A stretch of 64,000 nt of DNA from Klebsiella quasipneumoniae subsp. quasipneumoniae (GCF_020525925.1 NZ_CP084876.1:3472001-3536000); one strand, 5' to 3'. Positions 41,954 through 53,199 are shown, numbered from the stretch's first letter. Notes: generated by a model from the sequence alone, not told the origin. Translations and numbers: made by a program.

Positions 41954-43606
41954 ATGTTTTGTGTGCAATGTGAACAAACCATTCGTACCCCGGCCGGCAA
42001 CGGCTGCTCATACGCGCAGGGGATGTGCGGTAAAACAGCGGAAACCTCCGATCTACAGGATCTGCTGATTGCGTCACTGCAAGGCCTCTCCGCCTGGGCG
42101 CTCAAGGCCCGCGAATATGGCATTATCGACCACGACGTCGATAGCTTTGCGCCGCGCGCTTTTTTCTCTACGCTGACTAACGTTAACTTCGACTCCCCGC
42201 GTATCGTTGGCTATGCGCGCCAGGCTATCGCCATGCGTGAAGCGCTTAAAGCGCAGTGCCTGAACATTGATGCCCACGCGACGGTTAACAATCCGATGGC
42301 CGCTCTGCAACTGGCTAGCGACGATCTGGGCGACCTGCAGCGTCAGGCGGCGGAATTTACCCCGAACAAAGACAAAGCGGCCATCGGCGACAACATTCTC
42401 GGCCTGCGCCTGCTGTGCCTGTACGGCCTGAAAGGCGCTGCGGCTTATATGGAGCACGCGCACGTTCTCGGCCAGTACGACAACGACATCTACGCCCAGT
42501 ACCATAAAATCATGGCATGGCTGGGTACCTGGCCTGCCGATATGAACGCGCTGCTGGAGTGCTCAATGGAGATCGGCCAGATGAACTTCAAAGTCATGAG
42601 CATTCTGGACGCCGGTGAGACCAGCAAATACGGTCATCCGACCCCAACCCAGGTCAACGTTAAAGCGACCGAGGGCAAGTGCATCCTGATCTCCGGCCAT
42701 GACCTGAAAGATCTCTATAACCTGCTGGAGCAGACCGAAGGCACCGGCGTTAACGTCTATACCCACGGGGAAATGCTGCCGGCGCACGGCTATCCGGAGC
42801 TGCGTAAATTCAAACACCTGATTGGGAACTACGGCAGCGGCTGGCAGAACCAGCAGGTGGAGTTCGCCCGCTTCCCGGGCCCCATCGTCATGACCTCTAA
42901 CTGCATCATCGACCCCACCGTCGGCGCCTACGACGATCGTATCTGGACCCGCAGCATCGTCGGCTGGCCGGGCGTGAACCACCTGGAAGGTGAAGACTTC
43001 GCGCCGGTTATCGCCCAGGCGCAGCAGATGGCTGGCTTCCCGTACAGCGAGATCCCGCATCTGATCACCGTCGGCTTTGGCCGTCAGACCCTGCTCGGCG
43101 CGGCGGACACACTGATCGATCTGGTCAGCCGGGAAAAACTGCGTCACATTTTCCTCGTCGGCGGCTGCGATGGCGCCCGCGGGGAACGTAACTATTTCAC
43201 CGATTTTGCCACCAGCGTACCGGACGACTGCCTGATCCTGACCCTGGCCTGCGGTAAATACCGCTTCAATAAACTCGATTTCGGCGATATTGAAGGCCTG
43301 CCGCGTCTGGTCGATGCCGGGCAGTGCAACGATGCCTACTCGGCGATTATTCTGGCGGTGACCCTGGCGGAAAAACTGGGCTGCGGCGTCAACGATCTGC
43401 CGCTGTCACTGGTGCTCTCCTGGTTCGAGCAGAAAGCGATCGTCATCCTGCTGACGCTGCTGTCTCTCGGCGTGAAAAACATTGTCACCGGCCCGACGGC
43501 GCCTGGCTTCTTCACTCCGGATCTGCTGGCTATCCTCAATGAGAAGTTTGGTCTGCGTTCCGTGACCACCGTGGAACAAGATATGCAGCAGCTGCTGAGC
43601 GCGTAA
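41954..43606 (+). CDS. hcp: Hybrid cluster protein
   Basis: Hcp is a cytosolic iron-sulfur-oxygen protein with high-affinity nitric oxide reductase and S-nitrosylation activity under anaerobic nitrosative stress. The 550-residue product has the N-terminal cysteine motif at Cys3, Cys6, Cys18 and Cys25, the spacing of the enterobacterial class. The start is the ATG at 41954 (MFCVQCEQ); an upstream ATG 11 codons earlier overlaps the presumed operator. hcr follows after 10 bp. Confidence 0.96.
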   Translation: MFCVQCEQTIRTPAGNGCSYAQGMCGKTAETSDLQDLLIASLQGLSAWALKAREYGIIDHDVDSFAPRAFFSTLTNVNFDSPRIVGYARQAIAMREALKAQCLNIDAHATVNNPMAALQLASDDLGDLQRQAAEFTPNKDKAAIGDNILGLRLLCLYGLKGAAAYMEHAHVLGQYDNDIYAQYHKIMAWLGTWPADMNALLECSMEIGQMNFKVMSILDAGETSKYGHPTPTQVNVKATEGKCILISGHDLKDLYNLLEQTEGTGVNVYTHGEMLPAHGYPELRKFKHLIGNYGSGWQNQQVEFARFPGPIVMTSNCIIDPTVGAYDDRIWTRSIVGWPGVNHLEGEDFAPVIAQAQQMAGFPYSEIPHLITVGFGRQTLLGAADTLIDLVSREKLRHIFLVGGCDGARGERNYFTDFATSVPDDCLILTLACGKYRFNKLDFGDIEGLPRLVDAGQCNDAYSAIILAVTLAEKLGCGVNDLPLSLVLSWFEQKAIVILLTLLSLGVKNIVTGPTAPGFFTPDLLAILNEKFGLRSVTTVEQDMQQLLSA

Positions 43607-43616
43607 GGAGTCCCTG

Positions 43617-44582
43617 ATGACCATGCCAACCTCACAATGCCCGTGGCGAATGCAGGTGCATCACATCCATCAGGAAACGCCGGATGTGTGGACCGTTTCA
43701 TTGCTCTGCCATGACTATTATCCGTACCGTGCCGGGCAGTACGCCCTGGTCAGCGTGCGTCATTCGGCAGAGACCCTGCGCGCTTACACTATTTCGTCCA
43801 CGCCGGGCGTCAGCGAATATATTACGTTGACCGTTCGCCGTATTGACGATGGCGCGGGCTCACAGTGGCTCACCCGCGACGTAAAGCGCGGCGACTATAT
43901 CTGGCTGTCCGACGCGATGGGGGATTTCACCTGCGAGGATAAGGCGGATGATAAGTTCCTGCTGCTGGCCGCTGGCTGCGGCGTCACGCCGATCATGTCG
44001 ATGCGCCGCTGGCTGGCGAAGTACCGTCCGCAGGCCGACGTGCAGGTGATCTATAGCGTTCGTTCGCCGGAGGATGTGATCTTTGCCGAAGAGTGGCGCA
44101 ACTATCCGGTTACCCTGGTGGCGGAGCACCACGCGACGCACGGTTTTGTCGCCGGCCGTCTGACCCCGGAACTACTGCAGAGCGTACCGGATATCGCCAG
44201 CCGCACCGTGATGACCTGCGGGCCAGCGCCGTATATGGAGAAAGTTGAACAGGACGTTGCCGCCCTGGGTGTTACCCGCTTCTTTAAGGAGAAGTTCTTC
44301 ACCCCGGTGGCGGAGGCCGCCACCGGGGTGAAATTCACCAAACTGCAGCCGGCGCGAGAATTTTACGCGCCGGTGGGCACCACCCTGCTCGATGCGCTGG
44401 AGAGCAATCAGGTGCCGGTGACCGTCGCCTGCCGCGCCGGCGTCTGCGGCTGCTGCAAAACCAGAGTCGTTTCCGGGGAGTATAGCGTCACCAGCACCAT
44501 GACGCTGACCGACGGCGAAATCGCCGACGGCTATGTGCTGGCCTGCTCCTGTCACCCGCTGGGCGATCTGGTTCTGGCCTGA
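43617..44582 (+). CDS. hcr: Hcr, NADH oxidoreductase for Hcp
   Basis: Hcr transfers electrons from NADH to Hcp. The 321-residue product has an FAD-binding ferredoxin-reductase domain (RAYTISSTPG), an NAD domain (LLLAAGCGVTPIMSM, later MTCGPAPYM) and a C-terminal [2Fe-2S] ferredoxin domain with CRAGVCGCCKTRV and a later cysteine in LACSCHP. An AAGGAG site precedes the ATG, 10 bp after the hcp stop, so both form one operon. Confidence 0.95.
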   Translation: MTMPTSQCPWRMQVHHIHQETPDVWTVSLLCHDYYPYRAGQYALVSVRHSAETLRAYTISSTPGVSEYITLTVRRIDDGAGSQWLTRDVKRGDYIWLSDAMGDFTCEDKADDKFLLLAAGCGVTPIMSMRRWLAKYRPQADVQVIYSVRSPEDVIFAEEWRNYPVTLVAEHHATHGFVAGRLTPELLQSVPDIASRTVMTCGPAPYMEKVEQDVAALGVTRFFKEKFFTPVAEAATGVKFTKLQPAREFYAPVGTTLLDALESNQVPVTVACRAGVCGCCKTRVVSGEYSVTSTMTLTDGEIADGYVLACSCHPLGDLVLA

Positions 44583-44588
44583 CCTTAA

Positions 44589-44619
44589 AAGGCCGGATGA
44601 TGCTATGCTTATCCGGCCT
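44589..44619. repeat. REP-like palindrome/terminator after hcr
   Basis: AGGCCGGAT and ATCCGGCCT form a 9-bp stem around a 12-nt loop. The GCCGGATG...CTTATCCGGCC form resembles enterobacterial REP elements. A loose T-containing stretch follows, so it may also end hcp-hcr transcripts. Confidence 0.6.
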
Positions 44620-44668
44620 CTGTTTCTGCTTTACGTCGTACGCAGTTGTTCCGCCTTTCGGCGCATGG

Positions 44669-45103
44669 CTATCGCCAGGCCGACTGACCGGCCAGCGAGT
44701 AACGCCCGGCGCCCAAAAGCGCAATCGCCAGCGCGCCAACAAAGAAATAGACCAGATTCTCAATCGCCCACGCGCCCACCGCATCAAGCGCAAACGTCTT
44801 GCCGAGACCGACCATCAGCCACGCCACTACCATGGTGAAAGCCAACACCAGCGCCGCTGGGCGCGTCAGGATGCCGACAATCAACAAACAGGGGGCAACC
44901 ACTTCCCCCACCAGCACACCGTAGGCGATAAACCCCGGCAACCCCTTCGCCACCAGCATCCCGCTAATGCTGTCCACGCCATCCAGCAGCTTGTGCAAAC
45001 CGTGAAACAGCATTAACCCGCCGACGGCGAGTCGTAACAAGAGTTTACCGGCATCTTCATGCGACAGCGTTCTGTTTACTGTGTTTAACAATCCATTAAC
45101 CAT
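44669..45103 (-). CDS. DoxX-family inner-membrane protein
   Basis: The 144-residue product has about four hydrophobic segments and the DoxX-type opening LLLRLAVGGLMLFHGLHKL. DoxX proteins are small membrane proteins, some linked to quinone or thiol redox functions. The role of this one is unknown. I chose ATG 45103 because AGGAAG lies just upstream on the minus strand; the frame extends 37 codons further without an initiation site. It is inserted between hcr and poxB relative to E. coli and transcribed toward hcr, divergent from poxB. Confidence 0.82.
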   Translation of the reverse strand: MVNGLLNTVNRTLSHEDAGKLLLRLAVGGLMLFHGLHKLLDGVDSISGMLVAKGLPGFIAYGVLVGEVVAPCLLIVGILTRPAALVLAFTMVVAWLMVGLGKTFALDAVGAWAIENLVYFFVGALAIALLGAGRYSLAGQSAWR

Positions 45104-45191
45104 TTGATGTGCTTCCTGTTTTACACCCCGTGAGACCCCAGAGTATGCCCAATACTTCAGCAATAAAACCAGCGAAAAATTGAGGGAAATC

Positions 45192-45221
45192 GGCAACGTA
45201 CGCTGCAGTTTCATCTAAGCT
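45192..45221 (+). promoter_or_regulatory. Candidate sigma-S-type promoter of poxB
   Basis: TCTAAGCTT at 45214-45222 resembles the sigma-S extended -10 (KCTAYACTT), with GGCAAC at 45192-45197 in the -35 region. poxB is a classic RpoS-dependent gene in E. coli. The match is by eye only. Confidence 0.45.
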
Positions 45222-45254
45222 TGAAGGCGTTATCAAAAAAAGGAGATGGAGATC

Positions 45255-46973
45255 ATGAAACAAACCGTGGCCGCATACATTGCCAAAACGCTGGAACAGG
45301 CCGGCGTGAAACGTATCTGGGGCGTCACCGGCGATTCCCTCAATGGATTGAGCGATAGCCTGAACCGCATGGGCACCATCGACTGGATGGCCACCCGGCA
45401 CGAAGAGGTCGCCGCTTTCGCCGCCGGCGCGGAGGCGCAACTGACCGGCGAACTGGCGGTCTGCGCCGGTTCCTGCGGACCGGGTAACCTGCACCTGATC
45501 AACGGTCTGTTTGACTGTCACCGCAACCATGTCCCGGTGCTGGCCATTGCCGCCCACATCCCTTCCAGCGAGATTGGCAGCGGCTATTTCCAGGAGACCC
45601 ATCCCCAGGAGCTGTTCCGCGAATGCAGCCACTACTGCGAGCTGGTCTCCACCCCGGAGCAGATCCCGCAGGTGCTGGCGGTGGCGATGCGTAAGGCGGT
45701 GATTAACCGCGGCGTTTCGGTGGTGGTTCTGCCCGGCGACGTGGCGCTGAAAGCCGCCCCGGAGAGCGCCAGCAGCCACTGGTACCATGCGCCGTTGCCG
45801 ACGGTCTCCCCGGCCGACGAGGAGCTGCGCAAGCTGGCGCAGCTTATCCGCTACTCCAGCAATATCGCGCTCATGTGCGGTAGCGGCTGCGCCGGCGCCC
45901 ACCAGGAGCTGGTGGAGTTCGCAGCAAAAATTAAAGCCCCCATCGTCCATGCGCTGCGCGGTAAAGAGCATGTGGAGTATGACAACCCGTATGATGTGGG
46001 CATGACCGGGCTGATTGGCTTCTCTTCTGGCTTCCACACCATGATGAATGCCGACACCCTGATCCTGCTCGGCACCCAGTTCCCCTATCGCGCCTTCTAT
46101 CCGACCGACGCCAAAATTATTCAGATCGACATTAACCCCGGCAGCATCGGCGCGCACAGTAAGGTTGATATGGCGCTGGTGGGCGACATCAAATCAACGT
46201 TAAAGGCGCTGCTGCCGCTGCTGGAAGAGAAAACCGATCGCCGCTTCCTCGATAAGGCGCTGGAGCACTATCGCGACGCGCGAAAAGGACTCGACGATCT
46301 GGCGAAGCCCAGCGAGAAGGCGATCCACCCGCAATATCTGGCGCAGCAGATCAGCCATTTTGCCGATGAAGACGCCATTTTCACCTGCGATGTCGGCACC
46401 CCGACCGTCTGGGCGGCACGCTATCTCAAGATGAACGGCAAACGCCGCCTGCTGGGTTCATTCAACCACGGCTCCATGGCCAACGCCATGCCGCAGGCCA
46501 TTGGCGCCAAGGCCACCGCGCCGGAGCGTCAGGTGGTGGCCATGTGCGGCGACGGCGGGTTTAGCATGCTGATGGGGGATTTTCTGTCGCTGGCGCAGAT
46601 GAAGCTGCCGGTGAAAATTATCATCTTTAACAACAGCGTGCTGGGTTTCGTGGCGATGGAGATGAAGGCCGGGGGCTATCTCACCGACGGCACAGAGCTG
46701 CACGACACCAACTTCGCCCGCATCGCGGAAGCCTGCGGTATTAAAGGTATTCGCGTTGAGAAAGCCGCCGAGGTGGATGAAGCGCTGCAGACCGCCTTCC
46801 GCACCGACGGTCCGGTGCTGGTCGACGTCGTGGTCGCCAAAGAGGAGCTGGCGATCCCGCCGCAGATCAAGCTGGAGCAGGCGAAAGGCTTTAGCCTGTA
46901 TATGCTGCGGGCGATCATCAGCGGGCGCGGCGATGAAGTCATCGAACTGGCGAAAACCAACTGGCTCAGGTAA
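45255..46973 (+). CDS. poxB: Pyruvate dehydrogenase (quinone), pyruvate oxidase
   Basis: PoxB is a peripheral membrane flavoprotein that decarboxylates pyruvate to acetate and CO2 and passes electrons to ubiquinone, mainly in stationary phase. The 572-residue product has the three-domain thiamine-diphosphate enzyme layout. The glutamate of [14 protein letters not shown] is near residue 50, and the TPP/Mg motif [12 protein letters not shown] runs into FNNS. The C-terminal membrane-binding tail ends TNWLR. I chose ATG 45255 (MKQTVAAY) behind AAGGAGATGG. Confidence 0.96.
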   Translation: MKQTVAAYIAKTLEQAGVKRIWGVTGDSLNGLSDSLNRMGTIDWMATRHEEVAAFAAGAEAQLTGELAVCAGSCGPGNLHLINGLFDCHRNHVPVLAIAAHIPSSEIGSGYFQETHPQELFRECSHYCELVSTPEQIPQVLAVAMRKAVINRGVSVVVLPGDVALKAAPESASSHWYHAPLPTVSPADEELRKLAQLIRYSSNIALMCGSGCAGAHQELVEFAAKIKAPIVHALRGKEHVEYDNPYDVGMTGLIGFSSGFHTMMNADTLILLGTQFPYRAFYPTDAKIIQIDINPGSIGAHSKVDMALVGDIKSTLKALLPLLEEKTDRRFLDKALEHYRDARKGLDDLAKPSEKAIHPQYLAQQISHFADEDAIFTCDVGTPTVWAARYLKMNGKRRLLGSFNHGSMANAMPQAIGAKATAPERQVVAMCGDGGFSMLMGDFLSLAQMKLPVKIIIFNNSVLGFVAMEMKAGGYLTDGTELHDTNFARIAEACGIKGIRVEKAAEVDEALQTAFRTDGPVLVDVVVAKEELAIPPQIKLEQAKGFSLYMLRAIISGRGDEVIELAKTNWLR

Positions 46974-47011
46974 AACAGAAGCAATACTCTGAACCAGAAC
47001 AAGGAAAAGCC

Positions 47012-48013
47012 GTGATCGATCTGCGCAGTGATACCGTTACCCGTCCCGGGCGCGCCATGTTGGAAGCCATGATGGCCGCCCCGGTCGGGGACGATGTGTA
47101 TGGCGACGACCCTACCGTCAATGAACTTCAGCGCTACGCCGCCGACCTGGCCGGCAAAGAGGCGGCGCTGTATCTGCCCACCGGCACCCAGGCCAACCTC
47201 GTCGGCCTGCTCAGCCACTGCCAGCGCGGCGAAGAGTATATCGTCGGCCAGGGGGCGCATAACTATCTGTACGAAGCCGGCGGGGCGGCGGTTCTCGGCA
47301 GTATTCAGCCGCAGCCGATTGACGCCGCGGCGGACGGCTCGCTGCCGCTGGATAAAGTCGCAGCGAAAATCAAACCTGACGATATCCATTTTGCCCCGAC
47401 CCGCCTGCTGAGCCTGGAAAACACCCATAACGGTAAGGTGCTGCCGCGCGACTATCTCCAGGAAGCCTGGGCGTTTACCCGCCAGCGCGATCTGGCGCTG
47501 CACGTCGACGGCGCGCGCATCTTTAACGCCGTGGTCGCCTACGGCTGTGAGCTGCGCGATATCGCCCAGTACTGCGACTCCTTCACCATCTGCCTGTCAA
47601 AGGGGCTTGGCGCCCCGGTTGGCTCGCTGCTGGTCGGCAGTGAAGCGTATATTCGCCGCGCCGTTCGCTGGCGGAAAATGGTCGGCGGCGGGATGCGCCA
47701 GGCGGGCATTCTGGCCGCCGCCGGGCTGTACGCGCTGAAAAATAACGTGCAGCGCCTGCAGGAGGATCATGATAACGCCGCGTGGATGGCGGATCAGCTG
47801 CGCGCCATCGGCGCCGACGTCACCCGTCACGATACCAACATGCTGTTCGTTCGCGTCGGTGATGAACAGGCCCGGGCGCTCGGCGAGTTTATGCAGGCGC
47901 GCGGCGTGCTGATCAACGCCTCGCCCATCGTCCGTCTGGTCACTCACCTGGATGTCAATCGTCAGCAGTTGAGCGAAGTGGTCGCCCACTGGCAGGCTTT
48001 TTTACAACGCTAA
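47012..48013 (+). CDS. ltaE: Low-specificity L-threonine aldolase
   Basis: LtaE is a PLP enzyme that cleaves threonine and allo-threonine to glycine and acetaldehyde. The 333-residue product has the PLP lysine at Lys197 in [11 protein letters not shown] and the aspartate of HVDGARIFN. The start is a GTG, preceded by AAGGAAAAG. It follows poxB by 38 bp and precedes ybjT by 10 bp, as in E. coli, suggesting one transcript. Confidence 0.94.
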   Translation: MIDLRSDTVTRPGRAMLEAMMAAPVGDDVYGDDPTVNELQRYAADLAGKEAALYLPTGTQANLVGLLSHCQRGEEYIVGQGAHNYLYEAGGAAVLGSIQPQPIDAAADGSLPLDKVAAKIKPDDIHFAPTRLLSLENTHNGKVLPRDYLQEAWAFTRQRDLALHVDGARIFNAVVAYGCELRDIAQYCDSFTICLSKGLGAPVGSLLVGSEAYIRRAVRWRKMVGGGMRQAGILAAAGLYALKNNVQRLQEDHDNAAWMADQLRAIGADVTRHDTNMLFVRVGDEQARALGEFMQARGVLINASPIVRLVTHLDVNRQQLSEVVAHWQAFLQR

Positions 48014-48023
48014 GGAGTCAGGC

Positions 48024-49466
48024 GTGTCGCAATCGGTTTTGGTGCTCGGCGCCAGCGGCTATATTGGTCAGCATTTAGTCCGCGAATTAAGCGCACGGGG
48101 TTATCCGGTGCTGGCGGCGGCGCGCCATACCGACCGACTGCAAAAACTCGCTTTGCCCGGCGTCACCTGCCGGTCAGTCGATCTCAATCAGCCGCAGGCT
48201 CTGCCTGCGCTGCTCACAGGTATCGATACCCTTTACTATCTGGTACACGGCATGGGCGAAGGCGGCGATTTTATCGCCCATGAGCGTCGGGTGGCGACGC
48301 ATGTTCGCGATGCCCTGCGCCAGACGCCGGTGCGTCAGATTATCTTTCTCAGCTCGCTGCAGGCTCCAGCGCAGGAGCAGTCCGACCATCTGCGCGCTCG
48401 TCAGGTCACCGGCGATCTCCTGCGCGAGTCGGGCGTGCCGGTAACCGAGCTGCGGGCCGGAATTATCGTCGGCGCCGGCTCCGCCGCCTTCGAGGTGATG
48501 CGCGACATGGTCTATAACCTGCCGGTGCTGACCCCCCCGCGCTGGGTGCGTTCGCGTACCACCCCTGTCGCGCTGGAAAACCTGCTCGTTGACCTCGTTG
48601 AGCTACTGAATCACCCTTCCGACGCGCACCGCGTCTTCGAAGCCGCCGGTCCGGAGGTGTTAAGCTATCAGCAGCAGTTCATTCGCTTTATGGCCGTCAG
48701 CGGCAAACACCGCCCGCTCATTCCGATTCCCCTGCCGACGCGCTGGATCTCGGTGTGGTTCCTCAATGTCATCACCTCGGTGCCGCCGACCATCGCCAAA
48801 GCGCTAATTCAGGGGTTGAAGCACGATCTGATCGCCGATGACCGGACGCTGCGGACGCTGATCCCGCAAACGCTGATCCCCTTCGATCAGGCGGTTCGCC
48901 GCACCCTGAAAGAAGAAGAGCAGCTGGTAAACTCCAGCGACTGGGGCTACGACGCCCAGGCTTTCGCCCGCTGGCGACCGGAGTATGGCTATTATCCGAA
49001 ACAGGCAGGCTGCACCATCACCACTCAGGCGAGCCGCAAAGCCCTGTGGCAGGTCGTTAACCAAATCGGCGGTAAAGAGGGATATTTTTTCGGCAATCTG
49101 CTGTGGAAAACCCGCGGCGCGATGGATCTGCTGGTCGGCCACCGGCTGGCCAAAGGGCGACCGCAGCGCGACTATCTGCAGACCGGCGATACGGTCGACA
49201 GCTGGAAGGTGATTATCGTGGAGGAAGAAAAACAGCTCACTCTGCTGTTCGGCATGAAAGCGCCGGGACTGGGCCGGTTAAGCTTTACCATTAACGATAA
49301 AGGCGATCGTCGTGAACTGGACGTCCGCGCCTGGTGGCACCCGCACGGTATGCCGGGCCTGGTCTACTGGCTGCTGATGATCCCGGCGCACCTGTTTATT
49401 TTCCGCGGTATGGCGCAACGCATCGCCCGGTTGGCCGAACAAATCTCAGGCAGAGTCGAAGGATAA
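48024..49466 (+). CDS. ybjT: YbjT, SDR-type NAD(P)-binding protein with DUF2867 tail
   Basis: The 480-residue product begins with a Rossmann motif ([11 protein letters not shown]) of atypical short-chain dehydrogenases, and a DUF2867 domain makes up about the last 150 residues. A hydrophobic C-terminal segment ([15 protein letters not shown]) suggests membrane attachment. The start is GTG behind AAGGAGT, 10 bp after ltaE. It matches E. coli YbjT; substrate and function are unknown. Confidence 0.88.
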   Translation: MSQSVLVLGASGYIGQHLVRELSARGYPVLAAARHTDRLQKLALPGVTCRSVDLNQPQALPALLTGIDTLYYLVHGMGEGGDFIAHERRVATHVRDALRQTPVRQIIFLSSLQAPAQEQSDHLRARQVTGDLLRESGVPVTELRAGIIVGAGSAAFEVMRDMVYNLPVLTPPRWVRSRTTPVALENLLVDLVELLNHPSDAHRVFEAAGPEVLSYQQQFIRFMAVSGKHRPLIPIPLPTRWISVWFLNVITSVPPTIAKALIQGLKHDLIADDRTLRTLIPQTLIPFDQAVRRTLKEEEQLVNSSDWGYDAQAFARWRPEYGYYPKQAGCTITTQASRKALWQVVNQIGGKEGYFFGNLLWKTRGAMDLLVGHRLAKGRPQRDYLQTGDTVDSWKVIIVEEEKQLTLLFGMKAPGLGRLSFTINDKGDRRELDVRAWWHPHGMPGLVYWLLMIPAHLFIFRGMAQRIARLAEQISGRVEG

Positions 49467-49553
49467 GCATTATTCTTTCATGATTCTCATTGCATAGTCG
49501 GGAGAATCACGGAAAAATGCGCACGAAATTCTTTTCTGGGACAGTAGAGTAAT

Positions 49554-50567
49554 ATGAAGGTACTGGTTACCGGTGCGACCAGCGGATTAGGCCGCAACGC
49601 AGTGGAATATCTGCGCAACAAGGGCATCAGCGTGCGAGCGACCGGGCGCAACGAAGCGATGGGTAAGCTTCTGAGCAAAATGGGGGCGGAATTCATCCCG
49701 GCAGATTTAACCGAGCTGGTCTCTTCGCAGGCTAAAGTGATGCTCGCCGGTATCGATACCCTGTGGCACTGCTCAAGTTTCACCTCGCCCTGGGGCACGC
49801 AACAGGCTTTCGATCTCGCTAACGTCCGCGCCACCCGCCGCCTCGGCGAATGGTCGGTAGCATGGGGCGTACGCAATTTCGTCCATATCTCTTCGCCCTC
49901 GCTCTATTTTGATTATCACCACCATCGCGATATTCAGGAAGATTTCCGCCCGCACCGCTTCGCCAATGAGTTTGCCCGCAGCAAGGCGGCCAGCGAAGAG
50001 GTGATCAACCTGCTGGCGCAGGCCAACCCACACACCCGTTTTACCATTTTGCGCCCGCAGAGCCTGTTCGGGCCGCACGATAAAGTCTTTATTCCCCGGC
50101 TGGCGCAAATGATGCAGCACTACGGCAGCGTCCTGTTGCCGCGGGGCGGCAGCGCGCTGGTCGATATGACCTATTATGAAAATGCCGTCCACGCGATGTG
50201 GCTGGCGAGCCAGCCTGCCTGCGATCATCTTCCCTCCGCCCGCGCGTGGAATATCAGCAATGGCGAACCGCGCACCCTGCGCAGCATCGTGCAGAAACTG
50301 ATCGATGAGCTGGGCATCAAATGCCGGATCCGTTCAGTTCCCTACCCGATGCTGGATATTATCGCCCGCAGCATGGAGCGTTTTGGCGATAAAACGGCCA
50401 AAGAGCCGGCCTTTACCCACTACGGCGTCTCTAAACTTAATTTTGATTTTACGCTCGATATCACGCGCGCGCAGGATGAGCTGGGCTATCAGCCGGTGGT
50501 GACGCTGGACGACGGGATTGTGCGTACCGCCGCCTGGTTACGCGACCACGGTAAACTTCACCGCTAA
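49554..50567 (+). CDS. ybjS: YbjS, NAD(P)-dependent epimerase/dehydratase-family protein
   Basis: The 337-residue product has an N-terminal GATSGLG dinucleotide-binding motif and an extended SDR fold similar to 3-beta-hydroxysteroid dehydrogenase/epimerase proteins. Its active-site region resembles [12 protein letters not shown] rather than a clear YxxxK. It matches E. coli YbjS, whose substrate is not known. It lies 87 bp after ybjT. The last 4 bp overlap the end of the convergent amiD gene. Confidence 0.86.
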   Translation: MKVLVTGATSGLGRNAVEYLRNKGISVRATGRNEAMGKLLSKMGAEFIPADLTELVSSQAKVMLAGIDTLWHCSSFTSPWGTQQAFDLANVRATRRLGEWSVAWGVRNFVHISSPSLYFDYHHHRDIQEDFRPHRFANEFARSKAASEEVINLLAQANPHTRFTILRPQSLFGPHDKVFIPRLAQMMQHYGSVLLPRGGSALVDMTYYENAVHAMWLASQPACDHLPSARAWNISNGEPRTLRSIVQKLIDELGIKCRIRSVPYPMLDIIARSMERFGDKTAKEPAFTHYGVSKLNFDFTLDITRAQDELGYQPVVTLDDGIVRTAAWLRDHGKLHR

Positions 50568-51394
50568 CCCTGGCCATATTTCTCTAACAGCGCCTCGGCT
50601 ATCGCTTCGGTTTGCGCATCCGCTACGCCATCCCAGCGCTGGGGGCGGAAGTGCATCTGGAAGGCGATAATTACCCGTTTCTTCTGCGCGGGAGTCATCT
50701 CCGGCGTGACCTGATAGCCGTAGCGCGCCAGCAAATCCAGCACCTCCTCAGGGTCCACTGGCTCACTGGGCGGCCGCCCGTTCAGATAAAAAGCCACCCG
50801 CTGCTCGTCCGGCCAGGCGCCAATCCCCTGCTGCGCCAGCTGTTGCCAGGGGAACAACGGCCCCGGATCGTCTTTGCGCTGCGGGGCGATATCGGCATGG
50901 GCCACCACGTTCTGCGGCGCGATGTGGTAGCGGGTGATAATATCGCGCGCCAGCGGGATCAGGGCCGCGATCTGTTCCGGGTGAAAGGGGGTAAAGCTTT
51001 TACCTCCCGCGGTCTTCTGCCAGCCGCGGTTTTCCAGTTCAATACCGATGGAAGTATCGTTGATGCGCGTGCTGCCGCGCCAGTAGCTTACACCGGCGTG
51101 CCAGGCCAGATCCTCTTCCGGCACCAGCTGCCAGATCCGCGGTTTATTATGGTGGCGCGGCGGCTGTTCAGGAATTAAATAGTGGGAGCTGACCTCTTTA
51201 TCGGTCAGGGTCGCCAGAGAAGTATCAAAGTTGTCTGCCGTATAGTGGATCACCAGCACTTTTATTCGCGGATAGGCCGCCTGCGCCGGATGGCGGATGT
51301 CCAGCTGGTATCCATCGCGATCGATAATCCCTTTTTCGCCGGCACAGCCGCTTAGCAGTAACGCCAGCAGCGCGATCAGCGCAATCCGTGTCAT
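50564..51394 (-). CDS. amiD: AmiD, outer-membrane N-acetylmuramoyl-L-alanine amidase
   Basis: AmiD is a zinc amidase that cleaves the bond between MurNAc and L-alanine in peptidoglycan and anhydro-muropeptides. The 276-residue product has a lipoprotein signal with lipobox LLSGC (Cys17). The amidase-2 domain follows with [10 protein letters not shown], an exposed HYLIPE segment and [14 protein letters not shown] carrying the expected histidine ligands. The C-terminal part is a peptidoglycan-binding-like helical domain. It converges on ybjS with a 4-bp overlap. Confidence 0.93.
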   Translation of the reverse strand: MTRIALIALLALLLSGCAGEKGIIDRDGYQLDIRHPAQAAYPRIKVLVIHYTADNFDTSLATLTDKEVSSHYLIPEQPPRHHNKPRIWQLVPEEDLAWHAGVSYWRGSTRINDTSIGIELENRGWQKTAGGKSFTPFHPEQIAALIPLARDIITRYHIAPQNVVAHADIAPQRKDDPGPLFPWQQLAQQGIGAWPDEQRVAFYLNGRPPSEPVDPEEVLDLLARYGYQVTPEMTPAQKKRVIIAFQMHFRPQRWDGVADAQTEAIAEALLEKYGQG

Positions 51395-51425
51395 TCTTTC
51401 ATCCTTGCCCGGCAGCGTCTCCGGG

Positions 51426-52565
51426 TTAATAAGACCATCGATTTCGTCCTTTATTTTTCGCCTGGTACAGCGCGCTGTCCGCCCGGGCGATCAGCGTCTC
51501 CATCGGAACCGTGCCGTCGGAGGCGACGACCCCCATACTGACGGTCACCACCGAGGCCACCGCCGAAGCCTCATGGGGGATCGCCGCCTCGCTAATTTTC
51601 TGCTGAATGCGCTCGGCAATGGAGGTGGCTCGCGCTAAGGAAACCCCCGGCAGCGCGATGACAAACTCTTCGCCGCCGTAGCGGGCGACCAGATCGCCCT
51701 CTGCCCGTACCGCCATTTTAAGCACCTGGGCGACAGTCGATAAGCAATCGTCGCCAGCCTGATGGCCATAGTGGTCGTTGTAACGCTTAAAGTAATCGAC
51801 GTCGATCATCATCAGCGCCAACGGCGTTTTTTGCTGCCAAATCTCCGCCAGATAGGCATTCAGCGCCCGGCGATTCGCGGTCCCGGTTAATGCATCCTGG
51901 TTGGCAATACTTTCCAGCCGCTGAATAAGCCGCATATTTTCCTGATGCGTCTTCCAGGCCTCATCATACCAGCGCTTAAGAATACGCCTGCCATAGAGTA
52001 AAATCGCCGTAAAAATGCCCCACAGGATCAAAAAGCGGACCTCAGTGTGAGGGTGGTTCTGTATACCCGCCAGCAAGGCGGTTCCCCATAGCGGAAGCAT
52101 AAAAGCGATAATGCCGGGCCAATGGTGATACAGCGCGGCGAGGCCGGTGGTCATTAATATCACCAGCAGCGGCCAGGCGAAGGGCAGTGTCCAGAAAAAG
52201 ATAAAACAGTAATTACTCAGGGACCAGCACAGGCTGAGTGCCAGCTGCAGGCCGGTGATAATACTCAACGTATAGCGCCCCTGCGCCAGGCGCGGCGTGA
52301 CGGCAATAATGGCTAAAATTACCGAAATAATAATAACCGCGATCAGCGCGACTTCGACATAAGGAATAACCGCCTGGTGCGTTAACAGCTTCTTATCAAA
52401 ATGAGTAAAGATAAAATTGCGGAAGAAAACCATTAACGCAAAAGCGATATTGACAAAGGCCAGCCAGGGCATACTCATGGATAGCGCATGGCGCTGGACA
52501 TTATCTCTGGTGGCCCACAGCTCGGTTCGCAGCTGGCGGACGCCCTCTTGCTTATTTGTTAACAT
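51426..52565 (-). CDS. Membrane-bound GGDEF diguanylate cyclase
   Basis: The 379-residue product has about six hydrophobic segments in residues 30-195, then a short linker helix and a GGDEF domain. The signature is GGEEF at residues 297-301, compatible with active cyclic-di-GMP synthesis from two GTP. The RxxD inhibitory site expected at residues 288-291 reads AEGD, so classical product inhibition is unlikely. I cannot give a gene name. It lies between amiD and a small secreted protein, a position with no equivalent I recall in E. coli. It probably has its own promoter upstream of 52565. Confidence 0.88.
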   Translation of the reverse strand: MLTNKQEGVRQLRTELWATRDNVQRHALSMSMPWLAFVNIAFALMVFFRNFIFTHFDKKLLTHQAVIPYVEVALIAVIIISVILAIIAVTPRLAQGRYTLSIITGLQLALSLCWSLSNYCFIFFWTLPFAWPLLVILMTTGLAALYHHWPGIIAFMLPLWGTALLAGIQNHPHTEVRFLILWGIFTAILLYGRRILKRWYDEAWKTHQENMRLIQRLESIANQDALTGTANRRALNAYLAEIWQQKTPLALMMIDVDYFKRYNDHYGHQAGDDCLSTVAQVLKMAVRAEGDLVARYGGEEFVIALPGVSLARATSIAERIQQKISEAAIPHEASAVASVVTVSMGVVASDGTVPMETLIARADSALYQAKNKGRNRWSY

Positions 52566-52926
52566 CTTATCTCCCTGGTGACCTGCATGACCATGGGCGC
52601 AGACCCTGCTTTGCTTTATGATAAACCATGTTTCCGGGAATGTCTGTCAACGCTGCCCCCCTTTCTGCCCCGGCGCCTTAAGCTGATTTTCTGCTAACGT
52701 CAGATGAAAAGGGTCTGGTCCTCTCCCTATGTGTATCCGGCAAAAAAAAGCAAGCATTATCAATGCAAAATACGTCATCTTTTCTTTAAAAAAGAGTTAA
52801 CTAACCGTCATAAAATTGCAGTATTCCACTTGAAAAAAAAATGGTGTTAGTACAATCTGAAACCGCTCATTGGTGAGATAAAACAAGAGCATGATGATAG
52901 CAAGATAAACAATGGAGTCTAAAAAT
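52566..52926 (+). promoter_or_regulatory. Intergenic region upstream of the DUF1471 gene
   Basis: These 361 bp separate divergent genes and contain no supported ORF. A plus-strand candidate promoter is TTGAAA at 52830-52835 with TACAAT at 52851-52856 (15-bp spacing), giving a start near 52863 and a leader of about 64 nt. A GGAGT ribosome-binding site precedes the ATG. The GGDEF promoter on the other strand is not evident. Confidence 0.45.
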
Positions 52927-53199
52927 ATGAAATATGCAGCTTTAGTGGCAGGTGCAGCATTGTTTTTAACGGCGAACGCCTTCTCTGCAGAAATTTTAAC
53001 GAAAGAAGCCTTCGATAAGGTCCATACGCAATATACTAAAATCGGTACCATTTCTTCTACCGGTCAGACTGCACCCAGCGATGCCCGTGAAGAACTGATT
53101 AAAAAGGCCGATGAGAAAGGCGCAGACGTTATCGTGCTCTCTTCCGGTAATACCGATAAAAAACTGCACATCTCCGCTAACATCTATAAGAAGAAGTAA
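52927..53199 (+). CDS. Small secreted DUF1471 (YhcN/BhsA-like) protein
   Basis: The 90-residue product has a Sec signal peptide ([21 protein letters not shown]), leaving a mature domain of about 70 residues with the DUF1471 pattern ([30 protein letters not shown] as a run of strand and helix). Family members such as BhsA, McbA and YhcN in E. coli respond to stress and affect biofilm formation; the role of this one is not known. I chose ATG 52927. It is next to, and divergent from, a diguanylate cyclase, but a functional link is only a guess. Confidence 0.8.
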   Translation: MKYAALVAGAALFLTANAFSAEILTKEAFDKVHTQYTKIGTISSTGQTAPSDAREELIKKADEKGADVIVLSSGNTDKKLHISANIYKKK

